From Bin87 sp965203195 (GTDB lineage: Bacteria; Chloroflexota; Dehalococcoidia; Lucifugimonadales; UBA3495), in assembly GCA_965203195.1 (NCBI GenBank), contig OZ241860.1, positions 1,674,001 through 1,738,000 of the forward strand: 64,000 nt of DNA, given 5' to 3'. Of this stretch, positions 8,671-19,015 are shown one piece after another. The notes under the pieces were generated by a model. It was not told the DNA's origin and ran no database searches. It worked only from the letters and a program-made list of their open reading frames with translations. The translations under genes and the position numbers were made by a program. Numbering within the stretch: position 1 is the stretch's first letter; each line of letters begins with the position of its first letter.

Positions 8671-11600
8671 ATGGCAACGCCCGCTAACGACGCCAATACC
8701 GGCAAGCGCATCGTCAACGACCTGGACGCCAACTTCATCGTGGAGGCTGGCGCCGGCACGGGGAAAACCTATGCCCTGGTGAGCCGTGTTGTCGCCCTGG
8801 TCAAAAGCGGAACGCCGATGCCGAGCATCGTTGCCATCACCTTTACCGAGGCCGCCGCCGCCGAGTTGTCGGAACGCATCCGCTCCCGCCTGGAGCAGCT
8901 GCTGGACGCCGAATACCGCGCAGGCGAGGACGACCTGCTGGCCGATGGGTGGGACGACTGCCGCCACAGACAGCTGGTGGAAAAGGCCATTGGCGAACTG
9001 GACCAGGCGTCCATCCAGACCATTCACAGCTTCGCCGCCCAGATCCTGCGCGAGCGTCCGCTGGACGCCGGCCTGCCGCCGGGGTGGGTTACGCTGGACG
9101 AGGTGGAAGCGAACCAGCGGTTCGCCGAGAGTGGGACGAATGGCTGGATTGGGCGCTGGGCAAAGACACGGGCGTGGGCGAGGAGTTGCAGTCCGCAATG
9201 ACTTACCTGCTTGAGTCTAACATCGGCATCAACAATTGGCGGACAATCGCCCAAGCCTTCAGCGATAAATGTGACCGTCTTGCAGACGGTAATAGCATTC
9301 CAAATACTGACTTGCACGCCATGGCTCAAAATACATTGGAAATGCTACAGGAACTAGCGAAAGAATGTACGAACCATACAGATAGGCTGTTCGGTCAACT
9401 GAGCGGGGCCATTGCGACCGTCCAGGACGTATTAGCTTACGCGTCAGATAGCGTTGCCGCCGCAAAGGCATTAAAAGCAGGCGCGCCTGTGGACTATAAC
9501 GGTAACGTCGGATCCGGTGGGAATTGGAATCGTCCCGCTACGCAGATACGGAGCGACTTTCGTGAGATTGGAAGGGCTTTCCAAAATAAGGTAAGGGTTG
9601 CTCCGTTGCTTCCCCTCCTCCACAACCTGCGCCAGCGCTTTGCCGTTGACTACGAAGCGCGGCGCAAGGCCGAGGGCGTCGCCACTTTTGACGACCTGCT
9701 GGTTTGGACGCGGGACCTGCTGCGGGATAATGCCGACGCCCGCTCCCACTGCCGGCAAAAGTACTCCCGCATCCTGATTGACGAGTTCCAGGACACCGAT
9801 CCGTTGCAGGCTGAAATCGCTTTTTACCTGGCGTCCAAACCTGATGCCGATATTGGCGGGCAGCCCTGGCATACCCTGCCGCTGGAACCCGGCAAGCTGT
9901 TTATCGTGGGCGACGACAAGCAGTCCATCTACCGCTTCCGCAACGCCGATATTGCCGTCGTTCAGCAGGTCAAGGCCGGCGGGCAGCTGGCAGCGCTGCC
10001 TCTGTCCGAAAACCGCCGTTCCCAAAAGCCGGCGCTGGATTGGGTCAACGCCGTGTTCGGCGGCGGGGATGACGCCGCCGGGCTGATGGCGGCGGAGGCC
10101 GGCGTCCAGGCGGAATATGTCGCACTGCAACCCAACGAAGGCATACAACAGAACGGGCTGGGCTCGGCGCAGGTGTTCGGCGGGCCTGTGGCGGACAATG
10201 CCGCGGCTTATCGCGCGCAGCAGGCCAAAGATGTCGCCAATTTGATAGCGGCCTACGCCGGGGAAAACGCCCCCCATCGTCTCGAGGTGTATGACAAAGA
10301 TACGAGGGAAAAGCGACCGGCCAAGCTCCGCGATGTATGCATCCTCATCCGTTCCCGCACGGGGCTGGGCGTACTGCTGCGGGCTTTGGATGACAATCGC
10401 GGTCCGAACGCCGCCGACGTCAGCAACATCCCCTATCGACTGGCCGGCGGCTCGCTGTACTTTGACACCCAGGAGGTGCAGGATCTGCTCAACTGCCTGC
10501 GCGCCATTGACGACCCGACGGACGAAGTGGCGGTAGTGGCCGCCCTGCGCGCGCCGGCACTGGCCTGCTCCGATGCCGACCTGCTGCGCTGGCGGGATGC
10601 GTGCGGCCAGTCGCTGTGGAACTACCAGTCCCGCCGGCTGCGGGATGCGGATGATGATGCTGATGACCCGGACGCGGAAGGGCGCGCCGCGTTGCGAAGC
10701 GTGGCGCCGGTATGGGACGGGATGCGGATACTGCGGGAATATCACGCCCGGAGTCGCACCGACAGCGTGGCGCAGCTGATTGCAGATTTCATCCGCGACC
10801 GCCGGCTGGACGAGCTGGATCGGGCCGAAAGCCGGCCCCGGGAAATCTGGCGGCGCCGGCAGTTCCTCATTGAGCAGGCCCGCGCCCAGGAATACGACCG
10901 GGCAAACGGCGCCGGCGCCGCTCCCCTCACCCTGCGCCAGTTCCTGCGGTGGGCGGAAACGATGCAGGACGAAAGGCCGCGCATCAGCGATACGGCCGTG
11001 CCGGAAACGGACGATGACGCCGTGCAGATAATGACGATACACGCCGCCAAGGGGCTGGAGTTTCCTATCGTCATCCTGCTGGGGCTGGCGGATGGCCCTT
11101 CCGCTAACACCGGAAGCGCGCTTTTTGACCGCTCCGACGGGGCGGTGGAAGTGAAGCTGGGCAATCTACAGACGCCCGGCTATGCTGTCCTCCAGGAACA
11201 GGAAAAGGCGCACGCCGCGGCGGAGCTGGTCCGGCTAGCGTATGTCGCCGCTACCCGGGCCCGGGACCATTTGCTGGTTAGTTTGCACCGATCCGATACT
11301 TCACGGAGTAATCATAGCAACGGGATTGCCGCCAAAATCGACGCTATGCCGGCGGGCGCGCTACCTCACCAGTACGTGCCTGATGATATATTGACCGCCT
11401 GGCGACGGCCCCCGCCGGAATCTGCTGCGGGCGGGGCCGGCGATTATGACCTGGACGGCTGGCAGAAAGACCGCGCCGACGCAATCGCCGGTCGTTCCCG
11501 TCGCCAGGCGGCGACGGCGACCTGGGTGGCGGAAATGGCGCGCCGGAAGGATACGGTTGCGGACGCGGCGGCAGACGACGGCGTGGCGCTGGACGACAAG

Positions 11601-12251
11601 GAAAAGGAGCGGGCGGAGCGCTACAGCCGCGGGCGCGGCGGCACCAGCCTGGGCAGCGCCGTGCACGGCGCACTACAGGATCTGGTCACCGAGCTTCAAG
11701 CCGACGGCAAGCTGCCGCTGGAGGACAGTGTCGATATGGCCCAGGAAGTAGTGGGGGGCCTCAACGACGACATTCGCCGGCTGGCGAAGCATCACGCCGC
11801 CGAAAACGACATTGGCGGGCGTGAAGGCGAAATTCGCCCGCTGGTGGAACAGGCTTTGCAGCACAAGGCGGTGGTCAAGGCGTTGCGGGCGCGGAACGGG
11901 CTGTGGCCGGAAATATCGGTAGCCGCCCCGCTGGACGACGGCCCGTCCCCGGTGGTGATGGAAGGCATCATCGACCTGCTCTACCAGGATGACGAGGGGC
12001 AGATGGTCATTCTGGACTACAAAACGGACCGGGTGCGAAATGAGGCCGATGTGGCGGCCAAGATGAAATACTACCGGTATCAGGGGGCGGCCTACGCCGT
12101 GGCGGTGGAGCAGGCCACCGGCAAGACGGTCAGGTCGGTGCAGTTCCTGTTCATCCGCCACGCCGACCCCAAGAGCCGGTTGCGGGAAGTCGCCAACTGG
12201 CGCGAGTTGGCGGGAGAGCTGAAGGAAACGGTGGCGGCCGGCGCAGCGTAG
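8671..12251 (+). CDS. addA: AddA-like UvrD/RecB helicase-nuclease, interrupted by a one-base frameshift
   Basis: Superfamily 1 helicase plus nuclease: Walker A AGAGTGKT at residues 26-33, ITFTEAAAAEL, TIHSFAAQIL, then (second frame) LIDEFQDTDPLQ, GDDKQSIYRFR, TIHAAKGLEFP, YVAATRARDHLL, and the nuclease signatures GSAVHGAL and ILDYKTDR. The first frame runs to a stop at 9201. The homology continues in another frame, entered near base 9126 (QRFA, then REWDEWLDWALG). One missing base in the GCC/GAG stretch explains the break. This is either a real mutation that inactivates the pair or a sequencing error. The start could also be the GTG at 8662. The other domains look intact. Confidence 0.8.
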
Positions 12252-12325
12252 GCCGCCGCTATCAGCCCGGAACGGCGTACCAGTACCCGGCCGGCGTCAA
12301 GACCGGCGCCGGGCCGGCCGGTCGC

Positions 12326-13276
12326 CTACCACCAGATTTTGCCCTGGGCTTCCTGCGCCAGCGTTTCGTAATCCCGCGTCCACAGCCGGCTGCTCAAATA
12401 CTTCCAGCCGCCGTCGGCCAGCAGGCAAACCACCTTGCCTTCGTCCATCCGGTCGGCGTGTTTCAGAGCGCCGGCGATTACCGAGCCGGAGGATATGCCG
12501 GCGAAGATGCCCTCCTTGTCCATCAGCTGCCGGGTCATATAGAAGGAATCGAAGCTGTTGACCAGCAGGCGGTTGTCCAGCAAGCTGATGTCCAGGATGG
12601 GGGGGATGAAGCCGTCCTCAAGGCGGCGCAGGCCGGAGATGAAGTCGTCCGGTTCGGGGGCGACGGCGATTATTTTGATGTCGCTGCGGTGTTCCTTGAG
12701 GCGGCGGGCGTTGCCCATCAGCGTGCCGCCGGTGCCGAGGCCGGCCACGAACACATCAACATCGGGCAGGTCAGCCACGATTTCCTGCCCGGTGCCGGTG
12801 TAATGGGCTTCGGGGTTGCCTTCGTTGCCGTACTGGTACAGCATCAGGTAGTCGTGGGGGTTCTGGGCGATGATTTCCTGCGCCATCGTCACGCTGCCGT
12901 TGGTGCCCAGGGCGCCGTCGGAGTAGATGATCCGGGCGCCGTAGGCTTCCAGCAGCTGGGTGCGCTCTGCGGAGACGTTTTCGGGCATCACCACGGTGAC
13001 GCGGTAGCCCTTGAGACGGCCGATCATCGCCAGCGAGATGCCGGTGTTGCCCGAGGTCGGCTCCAGGATGGCGCGGCTGGGGCTGATTTCGCCGTCCGCT
13101 TCGGCGCGCTCAATCATTTTGAGGGCAATGCGGTCCTTGACGCTGCCGGTGGGGTTCTGTCCCTCCAGCTTGGCGTAGATCCGCACCTGGGGGTTGGGGC
13201 TGATATTGCCCAGTTCCACCAGCGGCGTGCGGCCGATGGTAGCCAGCAGCCCTCGGTATGGGCCCTTGGTCAGCAT
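12326..13276 (-). CDS. cysM: cysteine synthase, CysM-type (PLP)
   Basis: 316 aa from the ATG at 13276; an upstream in-frame TTG would add 26 residues unlike the family. The PLP lysine is in NPTGSVKDR (Lys47), with phosphate-binding PTSGNTG at 73-79 and GLGTGGTLMG. The C-terminus, with GWKYLSSRLW and an extended tail, is like mycobacterial CysM, which uses O-phosphoserine and the thiocarboxylated carrier CysO rather than free sulfide. The neighbouring MoeB-like gene on the same strand fits that route. It is convergent with addA. Confidence 0.85.
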   Translation of the reverse strand: MLTKGPYRGLLATIGRTPLVELGNISPNPQVRIYAKLEGQNPTGSVKDRIALKMIERAEADGEISPSRAILEPTSGNTGISLAMIGRLKGYRVTVVMPENVSAERTQLLEAYGARIIYSDGALGTNGSVTMAQEIIAQNPHDYLMLYQYGNEGNPEAHYTGTGQEIVADLPDVDVFVAGLGTGGTLMGNARRLKEHRSDIKIIAVAPEPDDFISGLRRLEDGFIPPILDISLLDNRLLVNSFDSFYMTRQLMDKEGIFAGISSGSVIAGALKHADRMDEGKVVCLLADGGWKYLSSRLWTRDYETLAQEAQGKIWW

Positions 13277-13387
13277 AAGCGGCGTCTCAACAGGGGTAAG
13301 GTAAGCGGCGACGGGGGCAAGCGGATGGGCGGGCTGGCGACCGACAACTGACAACCGGCAATCGGCAACTGGCGGCGGGCGGCGGGG

Positions 13388-14236
13388 CTAGACGGCGCCG
13401 GCGGCGACGGCCAGCGGTTCGGGGGCTTCGGCGACGCCGCAGAACACTTCGTAGTCAATCAGCTCGGTGACGGTGGGGGCCTCGCCGCAGAGGGGGCAGT
13501 CGGGGTTGCGGCGCAGCCGGACTTCGCGGAACTGCATACTGAGGGCGTCAATGACCAGCAGGCGGGAGGAGAGGCTTTCGCCGATGCCCAGGATGTGCTT
13601 GAGGGCTTCGGTGGCCTGGATGGAGCCCACCAGCCCGGTGAGGGCGCCCAGCACGCCGGCTTCGGCGCAGTTAGGCACCATGCCCGGCGGCGGCGGCGCG
13701 GGAAACAGGCAGCGGTAGCAGCCCTGCCCGGGAATGAACACCGTGGCCTGCCCGTCAAAAATGAGGATGCTGCCGTCAATCAAAGGCTTGCCCAGCAGGT
13801 AGCAGGCATCATTCACCAGGTAGCGGGTGGCGAAGTTGTCCGCCCCGTTGATGACGATGTCATACTGGCCGATGATGTCATAGGCGTTTTCGGAAGTAAG
13901 CCAGGTTTCGTGCAGAACGACCTCGACTTCGGGGTTGTAGGATTTGATGTTGTCTTTGGCGGACTGCACTTTGGGGCGGCCCACGTCCGGGGTGTGGTGC
14001 AGGATTTGCCGTTGCAGGTTGGAGAGTTCCACCACATCGAAGTCAATGATGCCCAGCTTGCCGACGCCGGCCAGGGCCAGGTACACGGCGGAGGGTGAGC
14101 CCAGGCCGCCGGCGCCGATAATCAGGGCGCTGGCCGCCATCATCCGGCGCTGGCCGGCGCTGCCGACGTCCTGCATGATGATGTGGCGGCTGTAGCGTTT
14201 GACCTGCTCGGGGGTCAAGCGAAGGGGCTGGACCAT
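13388..14236 (-). CDS. MoeB/ThiF/MoeZ-like adenylyltransferase for a sulfur carrier protein
   Basis: An E1-like enzyme of 282 aa that adenylates the C-terminal glycine of ubiquitin-fold sulfur carriers. Visible: GAGGLGSP nucleotide loop at 41-48, the DFDVVELSNLQRQ strand, NGADNFATRYLVND, and two zinc CxxC pairs (CYRC and CPLC). It has no rhodanese domain, unlike full-length MoeZ. I start at the second Met (14236) because GGAGG sits 8 bases upstream of it; the upper ATG overlaps that ribosome site. It lies just upstream of cysM on the same strand, suggesting a CysO-type cysteine pathway. No carrier or Mec protease gene is in the window. Confidence 0.85.
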   Translation of the reverse strand: MVQPLRLTPEQVKRYSRHIIMQDVGSAGQRRMMAASALIIGAGGLGSPSAVYLALAGVGKLGIIDFDVVELSNLQRQILHHTPDVGRPKVQSAKDNIKSYNPEVEVVLHETWLTSENAYDIIGQYDIVINGADNFATRYLVNDACYLLGKPLIDGSILIFDGQATVFIPGQGCYRCLFPAPPPPGMVPNCAEAGVLGALTGLVGSIQATEALKHILGIGESLSSRLLVIDALSMQFREVRLRRNPDCPLCGEAPTVTELIDYEVFCGVAEAPEPLAVAAGAV

Positions 14237-14251
14237 TTTGGGTGCCTCCAT

Positions 14252-14817
14252 CAGGGCAATTTCGGCGCGGGCAATTTCAGCCAGGGTGGTTTCGGCGCAG
14301 ACCGGTTCCGGCGCGGGCGGTTTCGGCGGCGCCTATTATAGCGCCAAAGCCGGCGCCCAACATAACCAAATCGCCATCACATCGTCATCGCCGGCAATGC
14401 CGTAGCCGGGAAGGGGGGGATGCGCCGCCGGGGCCGGGCCGCGTGGTCGTGGCAGTGTATCGCCGGAGCGCTAAAATTGTCAAACGCCGCCGGCGGGCCG
14501 GCGGCAGCCGGGCATACGGGCAGCCGAATGCGTCGCAGCGGGCGCCGATTCCAGATTCCGGGCCGGCACCGGAATGACGAAGCGGCGGCGCCGGAATGTC
14601 AACCAGCGCCGGCAGAAGGCAATCCGCAGGCCGCGGACAGATCAGATAGCGGAAATACTCTGCTACGGCGCGGAACCGGCGGGCAATTGACGCGTCAACC
14701 CCCGGCGTGCTACGCTTGCCGGAATACGGGAATGCGCGCCCAGGAAACGCCCGGCCCTCGCCGGCCGGCGCGTCGACGCGCCGGCGCGCGCCCACCCCAG
14801 CAGCAGGAGTTAGCAGT
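14252..14817. other. intergenic region between divergent genes
   Basis: About 570 bases with no supported gene. The part nearest moeB has imperfect repeats of a TTTCGGCGCGGGC-like unit (14268-14330). Apart from the candidate promoter at 14687-14716, I see nothing more. Confidence 0.5.
14687..14716 (+). promoter_or_regulatory. candidate promoter for the A-type carrier gene
   Basis: TTGACG at 14687-14692 and TACGCT at 14711-14716, separated by 18 bases. The -35 box is good and the -10 box weak. It lies about 100 bases upstream of the ATG at 14818. Confidence 0.35.
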
Positions 14818-15192
14818 ATGAATGTTACCCCCATGGCGATTGAGAAGCTCAAGGAAGTTATGGCCGGCGAGGACGAAGCCGACTCTGCCCTGCGGGTGGT
14901 GGCGATGCCGGCCGGGCAGGGGTTGCAGTATATGCTCACGATGGAGCGGGAGCACCAGCCCGACGACACCGTGATGCGGATGGACGGCGTGGAGTTTCTG
15001 ATGGACTCCGACAGCGCGCCGTTCCTGGAGGAAGCGACCATCGACTATGTTGAGGAGTTCGGCGGGCGCGTCGGGTTCGTCATCAACAACCCGATGTACT
15101 CCGGCGGGGGCGGTTGCGGCGGCGGAGGCTGCGGCTGTGGCAGTGGCGGCGGCGGTTGTGGTTGCGGCGGCGGGGGCTGCGGCGGACACTAG
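14818..15192 (+). CDS. HesB/IscA-like A-type Fe-S carrier with a Gly/Cys-rich tail
   Basis: 124 aa from an ATG with CAGGAG 9 bases upstream. Residues 1-90 follow the A-type carrier fold: a start like MNVTPMAIEKLKEVM, the LRVVAMPAG strand, FLMDSDSAPFL, then GGRVGFVINNP. The first conserved cysteine of the family (the SGCSG position) is missing; here the sequence is AGQGLQY. Instead of one C-terminal CGCG, the last 30 residues hold six cysteines in a glycine-rich tail with two CGC motifs, ending in His. The tail may bind Fe-S clusters or metal, but that is inference. It appears monocistronic. Confidence 0.7.
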   Translation: MNVTPMAIEKLKEVMAGEDEADSALRVVAMPAGQGLQYMLTMEREHQPDDTVMRMDGVEFLMDSDSAPFLEEATIDYVEEFGGRVGFVINNPMYSGGGGCGGGGCGCGSGGGGCGCGGGGCGGH

Positions 15193-15447
15193 ACGCCGCC
15201 GGCGCCCGTACGATGCCGGCGCTGTCCCGGCCCGGTCGGCGCCTGCGCCGGCGTTATCGCCAACCCGGCGTCAACCGGCGCACCCGTCCCGGAGGCCGCG
15301 GCCGTCGGGGCGAGTGCGCTTTTGCGTATGCGGCGATATGCCCGCCGTTACACAATGACGCCTGGCCCCCCCACCATATTTTAGGGAAAGTTAGGTTGCC
15401 GAAAAGAAACCCCGCGCGTAGCCTGATTGCCAGTGGAGTCCGGTTTT

Positions 15448-16269
15448 ATGTCATTTTGGAACAAAATCGCCGCGCATCGCTACCTCAACCGGCTGCGGCG
15501 CGATGTGGTAGCCTGGAACGAATGGCGGGAGTCCAAGGACGTTTCCGGCCTCTCTTTCGCCGGGGCGCAGTTGCCGGGGGCGAATCTGGCCTGGAGCAAC
15601 TTGAGCAATATGGACTTCAGCGGCGCCGATTTCAGCAACGCCGACCTGCGGGGCGCCGATTTGCATCTCACCACGCTGACGGGCGCCAATTTTCAGAACG
15701 CCGACCTGCGGGGCGCCCTGCTGCAAGGCGCCGAGCTGCGGGAAACCAACCTGGCTCACGCCCAGCTCCAGGGCGCCGACCTGTCCCGCGCCGACTTGGA
15801 CCAGGTGAACCTCCGCAACGCCAACCTGGGGCGGGCGGTGCTGCGGGGAACCTATTGTCATTACTCCGATTTCTCCGAGGCCAGCCTGGTCTGGGCCGAT
15901 GTGCAGCGGGCCAACCTGTCCCACTCCACCTTCTACCAGACGGAGCTCAACGAGGCCAATCTGGCCCACGCCAACCTGTCCCACGCCAACTTCAATATGA
16001 CCCGGCTGGAGCATACCAACTTTGACGGGGTCGTAGTGTACGACACCATTTTCGCGGCCCTGGACCTCTGCGGCGTGCATAATCTGGCGACGGTGCGGCA
16101 CGAACCGCCTTCCACTTTGAGCATCAGCACCGATACCCTGGTCAACACCCTGCGCAGCGCCGGCGGGCGTTTTACCCCCGAGCAGGAGGGATTTTTCGCC
16201 CGGGGCGGCATTGCCCGGGAACTGCTGGCTACCATCAGTATGGGCGAGGCCGCCACCCGGGCCCGTTAG
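15448..16269 (+). CDS. pentapeptide-repeat protein
   Basis: 273 aa from the ATG at 15448 (MSFWNKIAAHR). From about residue 30 to 200 it is built of A(D/N)LXX pentapeptides (for example ADFSN ADLRG ADLHL), which fold as a right-handed quadrilateral beta helix. The ends are short, mostly helical and not recognisable. Some family members mimic DNA and bind gyrase, but nothing here assigns that role. No signal peptide or membrane segment is seen, so it is probably cytoplasmic. It is flanked by unrelated single genes on the same strand. Confidence 0.85.
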   Translation: MSFWNKIAAHRYLNRLRRDVVAWNEWRESKDVSGLSFAGAQLPGANLAWSNLSNMDFSGADFSNADLRGADLHLTTLTGANFQNADLRGALLQGAELRETNLAHAQLQGADLSRADLDQVNLRNANLGRAVLRGTYCHYSDFSEASLVWADVQRANLSHSTFYQTELNEANLAHANLSHANFNMTRLEHTNFDGVVVYDTIFAALDLCGVHNLATVRHEPPSTLSISTDTLVNTLRSAGGRFTPEQEGFFARGGIARELLATISMGEAATRAR

Positions 16270-16388
16270 CGCCGGCGGCGCGGCGTATCGCCGGCGCTCC
16301 GTCCCGCATCCCGCCCCGCGCATCATCGTCATCATCCCCTGTCATCCATGCATCATCGCATCATCCGGCCAACAGGAGCAATCGTCTT

Positions 16389-18167
16389 ATGTCTGCTACG
16401 CCGCACGGCATCCGCTACGCCGCCCACCGTCCCGTGGTTATGGGCCGCAACGGGATGGTCTGCGCCGGCCACCCGCTGGCGGCGCAGGCGGGCGTGGGCA
16501 TACTGCAAAAGGGCGGCAACGCCTTTGACGCCGCCATTGCCACCGCCGCCGCTCTGGGCGTAGTGGAACCGCTGATGTCGGGCCTGGGCGGGGACGGCTT
16601 CATTATGACCTACCGGGCGGCGGACGACAGCCTGCGCGTTTGCAACGGCACCGGCGCCGCCCCCTACGCCGCCACTTTGGAGCGCTACCGGGACGGCATA
16701 CCGATGAAAGGCATCTTGAGCGTCTCCGTTCCGGGCCTGCTCAACGCCTGGCTGGATGTCCACGCCGCCTATGGTGCGCTGCCCCTGCCGGAGGTGTTGG
16801 CGCCGGCCATTGGGCTGGCGGAGGACGGCTTTCCCGTTACTCATTACCTTTCCGACGCCATTGCCGGCGACCGGCTGCTGCGCGAATTTCCCACCAGCCG
16901 CGCCGTCTTTACGCGGAACGGCGCCGGCGAGCCGATGCGCCCCGGCGACATCCTCCGGCAGGGCGATCTGGCGCGCACTTTGACGGCCATCGCGGCGCAG
17001 GGGCGCGCGGTTTTTTATCGCGGCGACATTGCCGCCGCCATGGTCCGTTTCAGCGAGGAACAGGGCGGCCTGCTGACGATGACCGACCTAGCCGACTGCA
17101 ACGCCCGCTGGCAGGAACCCATCGCTACCGAGTACCGCGACTATACGGTGTACGAAGCGCCGCCCAATTCCAGCGGCCACATCCTGCTCCAGGAGCTGAA
17201 CATCGTCCGGCAGCACGATTTGTCGGCAATGGGCTTCGGTTCCGCCGCGGCCATTCACCTGATGGTAGAGGCCAAGAAGATGGCTTTCGCCGACCGGGAG
17301 GCGTATGTCGCCGACCCGGATTATGTTGATGTGCCGCTGACGGGTATGCTGTCGGCGGAGTACGCACTGGAACGGGCGGCGGCCATCAACCCGGAATGGG
17401 CGGCGGAGAATGTGGCCGCCGGCAACCCCTGGCGCTACCAGCCGGGCAGTGACTCGTCGGGGGCGGCGGCCAAGCCGGCGGCGGCAGTCGCCGGCGCCAT
17501 CCGCCCGGGCCACGGCGGGGAGCGCGAGGATACCACCTGCTTCGTGGTGGCGGACCGGGCCGGCAACGCCGTGTGCCAGTTGCAGAGCATCCAGAGCGGG
17601 TGGGGTTCGTCGCTGGTGGCGGGCGACACGGGCGTGCTGCTCAACAACCGGATGACCTACTGGCATCTTGACCCCGACCATATTGACTGCCTACAGCCGG
17701 GCAAGCGGGTGCGGCATACGATGAACCCGGTGATGGTGTTCCGGCGGGGGGCGCCGGACAGCAACAGCAGCAGCAACGGCGCCGGCGGCGGTGCCGCCCG
17801 GAGCCTGGCCTATGTCCTGGGCACGCCGGGCGCCGACTGCCAGGTGCAGAGCAATATGCAGGTCATCGCCAACCTGATTGACTACGGAATGACGGTGCAG
17901 GAGGCCGTGGAAGCGCCCCGCTGGAAGCACATCGGCGACGGCACCGAGTCCACCGTGCCGCACACGGCCGAAACCCGGCTGCTGATGGAAAGCCGTTTTG
18001 AGGCGGCGACGACCCGCCGCCTGCGGGCGATGGGGCATCCCGTGCATCTGCTGGACGCCTGGGACGGCGTGACCGGGCGGGAAATGGTACTGCACATCGA
18101 TCCGCGCGGGGGCGCCATACACGGGGGCGCCGACCCCCGCTATGACGGGTACGCCATTGGCTACTAG
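16389..18167 (+). CDS. ggt: gamma-glutamyltransferase family protein (Ntn hydrolase)
   Basis: 592 aa with an ATG start and AGGAG 10 bases upstream. These proenzymes self-cleave before a threonine that becomes the N-terminal nucleophile; here the site is REDTTCFVV, with Thr382 the likely nucleophile. Also visible are AGHPLAAQAGVGILQKGGNAFDAA in pieces near residues 25-50, PLMSGLGGDGF near 60, and LNNRMTYW with a PGKRVRHTMNP strand in the small subunit. It hydrolyses or transfers gamma-glutamyl groups, as in glutathione turnover; acylase-type substrates are also possible in this family. No clear signal peptide is seen. A low-complexity insert (Asn/Ser/Gly) lies near residue 460. Confidence 0.88.
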   Translation: MSATPHGIRYAAHRPVVMGRNGMVCAGHPLAAQAGVGILQKGGNAFDAAIATAAALGVVEPLMSGLGGDGFIMTYRAADDSLRVCNGTGAAPYAATLERYRDGIPMKGILSVSVPGLLNAWLDVHAAYGALPLPEVLAPAIGLAEDGFPVTHYLSDAIAGDRLLREFPTSRAVFTRNGAGEPMRPGDILRQGDLARTLTAIAAQGRAVFYRGDIAAAMVRFSEEQGGLLTMTDLADCNARWQEPIATEYRDYTVYEAPPNSSGHILLQELNIVRQHDLSAMGFGSAAAIHLMVEAKKMAFADREAYVADPDYVDVPLTGMLSAEYALERAAAINPEWAAENVAAGNPWRYQPGSDSSGAAAKPAAAVAGAIRPGHGGEREDTTCFVVADRAGNAVCQLQSIQSGWGSSLVAGDTGVLLNNRMTYWHLDPDHIDCLQPGKRVRHTMNPVMVFRRGAPDSNSSSNGAGGGAARSLAYVLGTPGADCQVQSNMQVIANLIDYGMTVQEAVEAPRWKHIGDGTESTVPHTAETRLLMESRFEAATTRRLRAMGHPVHLLDAWDGVTGREMVLHIDPRGGAIHGGADPRYDGYAIGY

Positions 18168-18334
18168 GGGCTGGTTGGTTGCGCCGGCGCCGGCCGGCGT
18201 CTGCCACGGGCGGCGGCACCGCGGAAACGCAGCTCCGCTCCGCCCGGGCCCGAAAGGGCGGGGCGATGCCGCGCCCGGCTACCGGATTGGCCAGGACGCC
18301 GCCGCAACCTGCCCTGTTCCGGCGCGAGGTAGCA

Positions 18335-18784
18335 ATGGACATCATCAAGCGGATAATCGGCGTGTTCCTGGTCATTCACGGCGCTGCCTGCGGCCTGTTT
18401 TCCATTATTGAGCATCTGTTTGACTATGTTAGCGGCCTGGGCGTCAGCGCTCTGGGTTACAGCCCGGTCTGGCTGTACCTGGACCCGGCAACCGCCGTCG
18501 GCATTGCCCTGGCCTTGCTGTTCGCCCTGCTCCGCAAGATGGCAATGCAGCGCAGCAGCGCCGGCGCCGGCATAACCCGCGCCTATCTGGAAGCCAACGC
18601 GCTGTTCTACGGGTTCCTGTTCGTCGCCATCCTGTTCTACCGCCTCTGGCTCGGGGATCTCACCGGGCGGGGCTCTTTTCCCGTCGCCGCCGATGTGCAG
18701 TGGAGCATCGTGTACGCGCTCTACCCGCTGCTGTCCGTAGCGCTGGGCATAGCGCTGGCGCGCGGCCGGCAGCCCACTGCCTAA
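18335..18784 (+). CDS. small integral membrane protein, unknown function
   Basis: 149 aa from the ATG at 18335 (MDIIKRIIGVFLV), preceded by GAGGT 4 bases upstream. Four hydrophobic segments are visible, at about residues 5-30, 45-65, 85-105 and 122-142, so it is an inner-membrane protein. I do not recognise the family. It lies between ggt and the molybdenum hydroxylase operon on the same strand. Confidence 0.6.
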   Translation: MDIIKRIIGVFLVIHGAACGLFSIIEHLFDYVSGLGVSALGYSPVWLYLDPATAVGIALALLFALLRKMAMQRSSAGAGITRAYLEANALFYGFLFVAILFYRLWLGDLTGRGSFPVAADVQWSIVYALYPLLSVALGIALARGRQPTA

Positions 18785-18965
18785 TCCCCCGCGCTCCGGG
18801 AACGAGCCGGGGTGAGGGCCGCATTTGCGCCGGCGGGCGTATCGGGGTATGATTGTGCCGCCCCCTGTTGCGCAGCGCGCGCCGGCCTCCGGCCGCTGCT
18901 CCGGCGGCGCGGCGCGGACACATTCCGGCGGCGGCGTTGCCGGCCGCCGACTCCGCCGGTCACTG

Positions 18966-18994
18966 GTGACAGGGACGCCATTCGTTGCTATAAT
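18966..18994 (+). promoter_or_regulatory. sigma70-type promoter of the molybdenum hydroxylase operon
   Basis: GTGACA at 18966-18971 and a perfect TATAAT at 18989-18994 with exactly 17 bases between them. Transcription would start near 19001. The gene's AGGAGG is at 19005-19010 and its ATG at 19016, so the leader is very short. Confidence 0.65.
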
Positions 18995-19015
18995 CTGCGC
19001 CGCGAGGAGGTGCCT

